From an uncultured Acidobacteriia bacterium (GTDB lineage Bacteria > Acidobacteriota > Terriglobia > Bryobacterales > Bryobacteraceae): DNA of 64,000 bases. Position 1 is the first letter of the stretch; each line of letters opens with the position of its first letter. Below are positions 62,627 to 64,000 of this stretch, in pieces. The DNA lies in contig CAIUOG010000176.1 of assembly GCA_903900705.1 (NCBI GenBank), positions 1-64,000 of the forward strand, given 5' to 3'. The notes under the pieces are model-generated. The model made no database searches. It saw only the letters and a list, made by a program, of their open reading frames with translations, and had not been told where the DNA came from. The translations under genes were made by a program, and so were the position numbers.

Positions 62627-63604
62627 ATGAAAGCGGTTCTTCACTCCAGTCTGCCCGTTGCCGACCTGCTTTCGCCGGTGCTGGACCGGCCGCTGCTGCG
62701 CCACATTGTGGAGCAACTGGTGCGCCGCGGCATTGACCGGATTGATCTCACGTTCCCGGATCCCGATCTGGACGCCATTCGGAATCTGCTGGGCGACGGC
62801 AGCCGGTGGGGGATTCGCATTGCCTGCCACTCGGTTCATTTCGGGGAACTGTGCGATCTCAAATCGACCACCGCGGTTCTGTTTGGAGACGCCGCCTGTC
62901 TGCCCGCGCTGCCCGCGACGTTCCCGGACGCGCCGGCCTCCGCCATCTTCTTTCACGATCGCGACCGGATGTCACGCTGGACCGGTTGGGCGATTCTTCG
63001 CGAAAGAGATATTCCTGAATTCGCCAACCGGGTTGCCTCCGGTCTGGACTGGAGGACGGTGAGCCGAGCCTGTGGACTTTACCCGGAGAAGGTCTTTCTC
63101 GAAGGGCTGCCGTTGTCGGCGGGCTCACCGAAACAGACTCTCGAAGCCAATCTCACCGCGGTTTCCGGGCAATTCCCCGGACTCTATTTTGACGGGCGCG
63201 AACAGCAGCCCGGCGTCTGGGTCGCGCGCGGAGCCAGGATTCCCGCCACTGCCGTGCTGACCGCACCCTGTTACATCGGAGAAGATGCGTGGCTGGGCGA
63301 GGGTTGCCGGATTGGGCCAAACGCGGTGGTGTCGCCGACGTGCGTGGTGGAATCCGGCACGATCATTGCGAACGCCGTTGTCACACCCGGCACATACGTG
63401 GGCGCCGAACTCGAAATTACCGATTCGGTGGTGATTCACAATACAATTCATAATGTGCGGCTGGAAGCGTCCATTGAAATTACCGAACAGCATCTGATCT
63501 CGCCGCTGACCGCGGGCCCGACGGCTCCGGTGTGGGTGAAACGCGCACTCTCGGTACTGGCCGGAGCAGCCGGGATCCTGCTCGCCGCCGCCTTTGTGAA
63601 ATGA
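62627..63604 (+). CDS. left-handed beta-helix protein with nucleotidyltransferase-like N-domain
   Basis: A 325-residue protein (ATG at 62627, AGGAG 10 bases upstream). The N-terminal 180 residues look like a sugar-nucleotidyltransferase Rossmann domain (AVLHSSLPVADLLSPVLDRPLLRHIVEQLVRRGIDRIDL) without the glycine-rich nucleotide loop, so it may be catalytically dead. Residues about 200-275 are hexapeptide repeats (APCYIGEDAWLGEGCRIGPNAVVSPTCVVESGTIIANAVV), as in acyl or acetyltransferases. A C-terminal hydrophobic segment (VLAGAAGILLAAAF) is an anchor. The stop overlaps the next ATG (ATGA). It is part of the EPS operon; the exact role is open. Confidence 0.85.
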   Translation: MKAVLHSSLPVADLLSPVLDRPLLRHIVEQLVRRGIDRIDLTFPDPDLDAIRNLLGDGSRWGIRIACHSVHFGELCDLKSTTAVLFGDAACLPALPATFPDAPASAIFFHDRDRMSRWTGWAILRERDIPEFANRVASGLDWRTVSRACGLYPEKVFLEGLPLSAGSPKQTLEANLTAVSGQFPGLYFDGREQQPGVWVARGARIPATAVLTAPCYIGEDAWLGEGCRIGPNAVVSPTCVVESGTIIANAVVTPGTYVGAELEITDSVVIHNTIHNVRLEASIEITEQHLISPLTAGPTAPVWVKRALSVLAGAAGILLAAAFVK

Positions 63605-64000
63605 CCATACTGGCAGGACTTCCGGCGTTGTTCGCGATCCTCTGGATTGCCCGGAAGTCCTGCTACAGAGCCTATATCGACGTCTATCTGTTCTCTGTCT
63701 TCCTGCTCCCCGGCTGGTGCCGCTGGCCGGTGCCGGGCGCGCCCGACCCCACGTTTCACGAAGCAGCCATTCTCCCCATCGCCGGTTATTACATCCTGAA
63801 AAGCCCGAAAACCTGGCGGCTTTCCATTGGCGACGTCCTCATCTTCCTTTTTGCCCTGCAGATGGGCTGGTCCGAATACACCAACGCCGGCTACAACGAA
63901 GCCCAGAATCTGCTGTTCGACGTGATTGCCGCCGGACTTTTCCCGTATATGCTCGCCAAGGGTCTGGTGGTCACCCCGGCGCAACGTATCGAGTTCGTGA
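63601..64000 (+). CDS. membrane protein of the exopolysaccharide operon (3' end outside window)
   Basis: The ATG at 63601 overlaps the preceding stop by four bases. The 133 codons visible encode hydrophobic segments (LAGLPALFAILWIA, YIDVYLFSVFLLPGWCRW, IGDVLIFLFALQMGW, VIAAGLFPYMLAKG), about four membrane helices so far. Position after a sugar transferase and a beta-helix protein suggests an O-antigen/EPS polymerase-type protein, but the visible part has no diagnostic motif. Confidence 0.8.
   Translation, partial: MTILAGLPALFAILWIARKSCYRAYIDVYLFSVFLLPGWCRWPVPGAPDPTFHEAAILPIAGYYILKSPKTWRLSIGDVLIFLFALQMGWSEYTNAGYNEAQNLLFDVIAAGLFPYMLAKGLVVTPAQRIEFV

Overview
The window is a GC-rich chromosomal segment, most likely from an acidobacterium of the Solibacter/Bryobacter lineage (order Bryobacterales). 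This rests on recognition rather than a search. Two long secreted proteins end in the Solibacter-type C-terminal domain (TIGR03437). There are also a DUF1592 cytochrome / DUF1552 pair, Oar-like carboxypeptidase-regulatory TonB receptors, a serine/threonine kinase with TolB-like and TPR domains, many Tat-type (RRxFL) leaders and frequent TTG/GTG starts. No transposase, phage gene, CRISPR array or rRNA is visible. The longest gene-free stretch is about 293 bases (61633-61925).

Layout. 1-701: the end of a protein with an RG-rich repeat tail, then tRNA-Ile(CAU). 743-2126: three small hypothetical genes, one with a PD-(D/E)XK-like signature, possibly an accessory insertion beside the tRNA. 2194-15170: sulfatase, beta-helix protein, DUF1552 and DUF1592 cytochrome proteins, an S53 (kumamolisin-type) protease and a Ser/Thr kinase. 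15279-25207: an 1876-residue Ig-repeat protein, a PEP-CTERM protein and an Oar-like outer-membrane receptor. 25344-30912: a tightly overlapping three-gene operon of CHASE2-adenylate cyclase, caspase-like TPR protein and metallo-beta-lactamase-fold hydrolase; this is the strongest candidate for an undescribed signalling system. 30989-32566: a YCII/DGPF protein with an ECF42-type sigma factor. 32535-41948: xseA, a TonB receptor, a DinB-like protein, a polytopic membrane protein, a zinc metalloprotease and miaE. 41854-44555: a BlaI repressor, an M56 sensor peptidase and a partner protein sharing about 28-residue helical repeats with it, under a clear tandem-operator promoter. 44573-50551: an oxidoreductase, an MFS transporter, a FecR-like exported protein, a TPR protein and an O-antigen-ligase-like protein. 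50577-57837: housekeeping genes (MerR regulator, two-domain ThyX, dut, hrcA-grpE-dnaJ, metK). 57906-64000: small genes, a dehydrogenase, a cupin, a metallophosphoesterase and the edge of an exopolysaccharide locus (rfbB-like, sugar transferase, left-handed beta-helix protein, membrane protein running off the end).

How the genes work together. thyX and dut face each other across 17 bases and serve dTMP supply. hrcA-grpE-dnaJ is a chaperone operon. BlaI, the M56 peptidase and the repeat protein form a membrane-sensing cassette. The cyclase, caspase-like and MBL proteins look like a cAMP-type second-messenger module with an enzymatic effector and a possible off-switch; that last reading is inference. 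All functions are assigned by reading motifs, without database searches.
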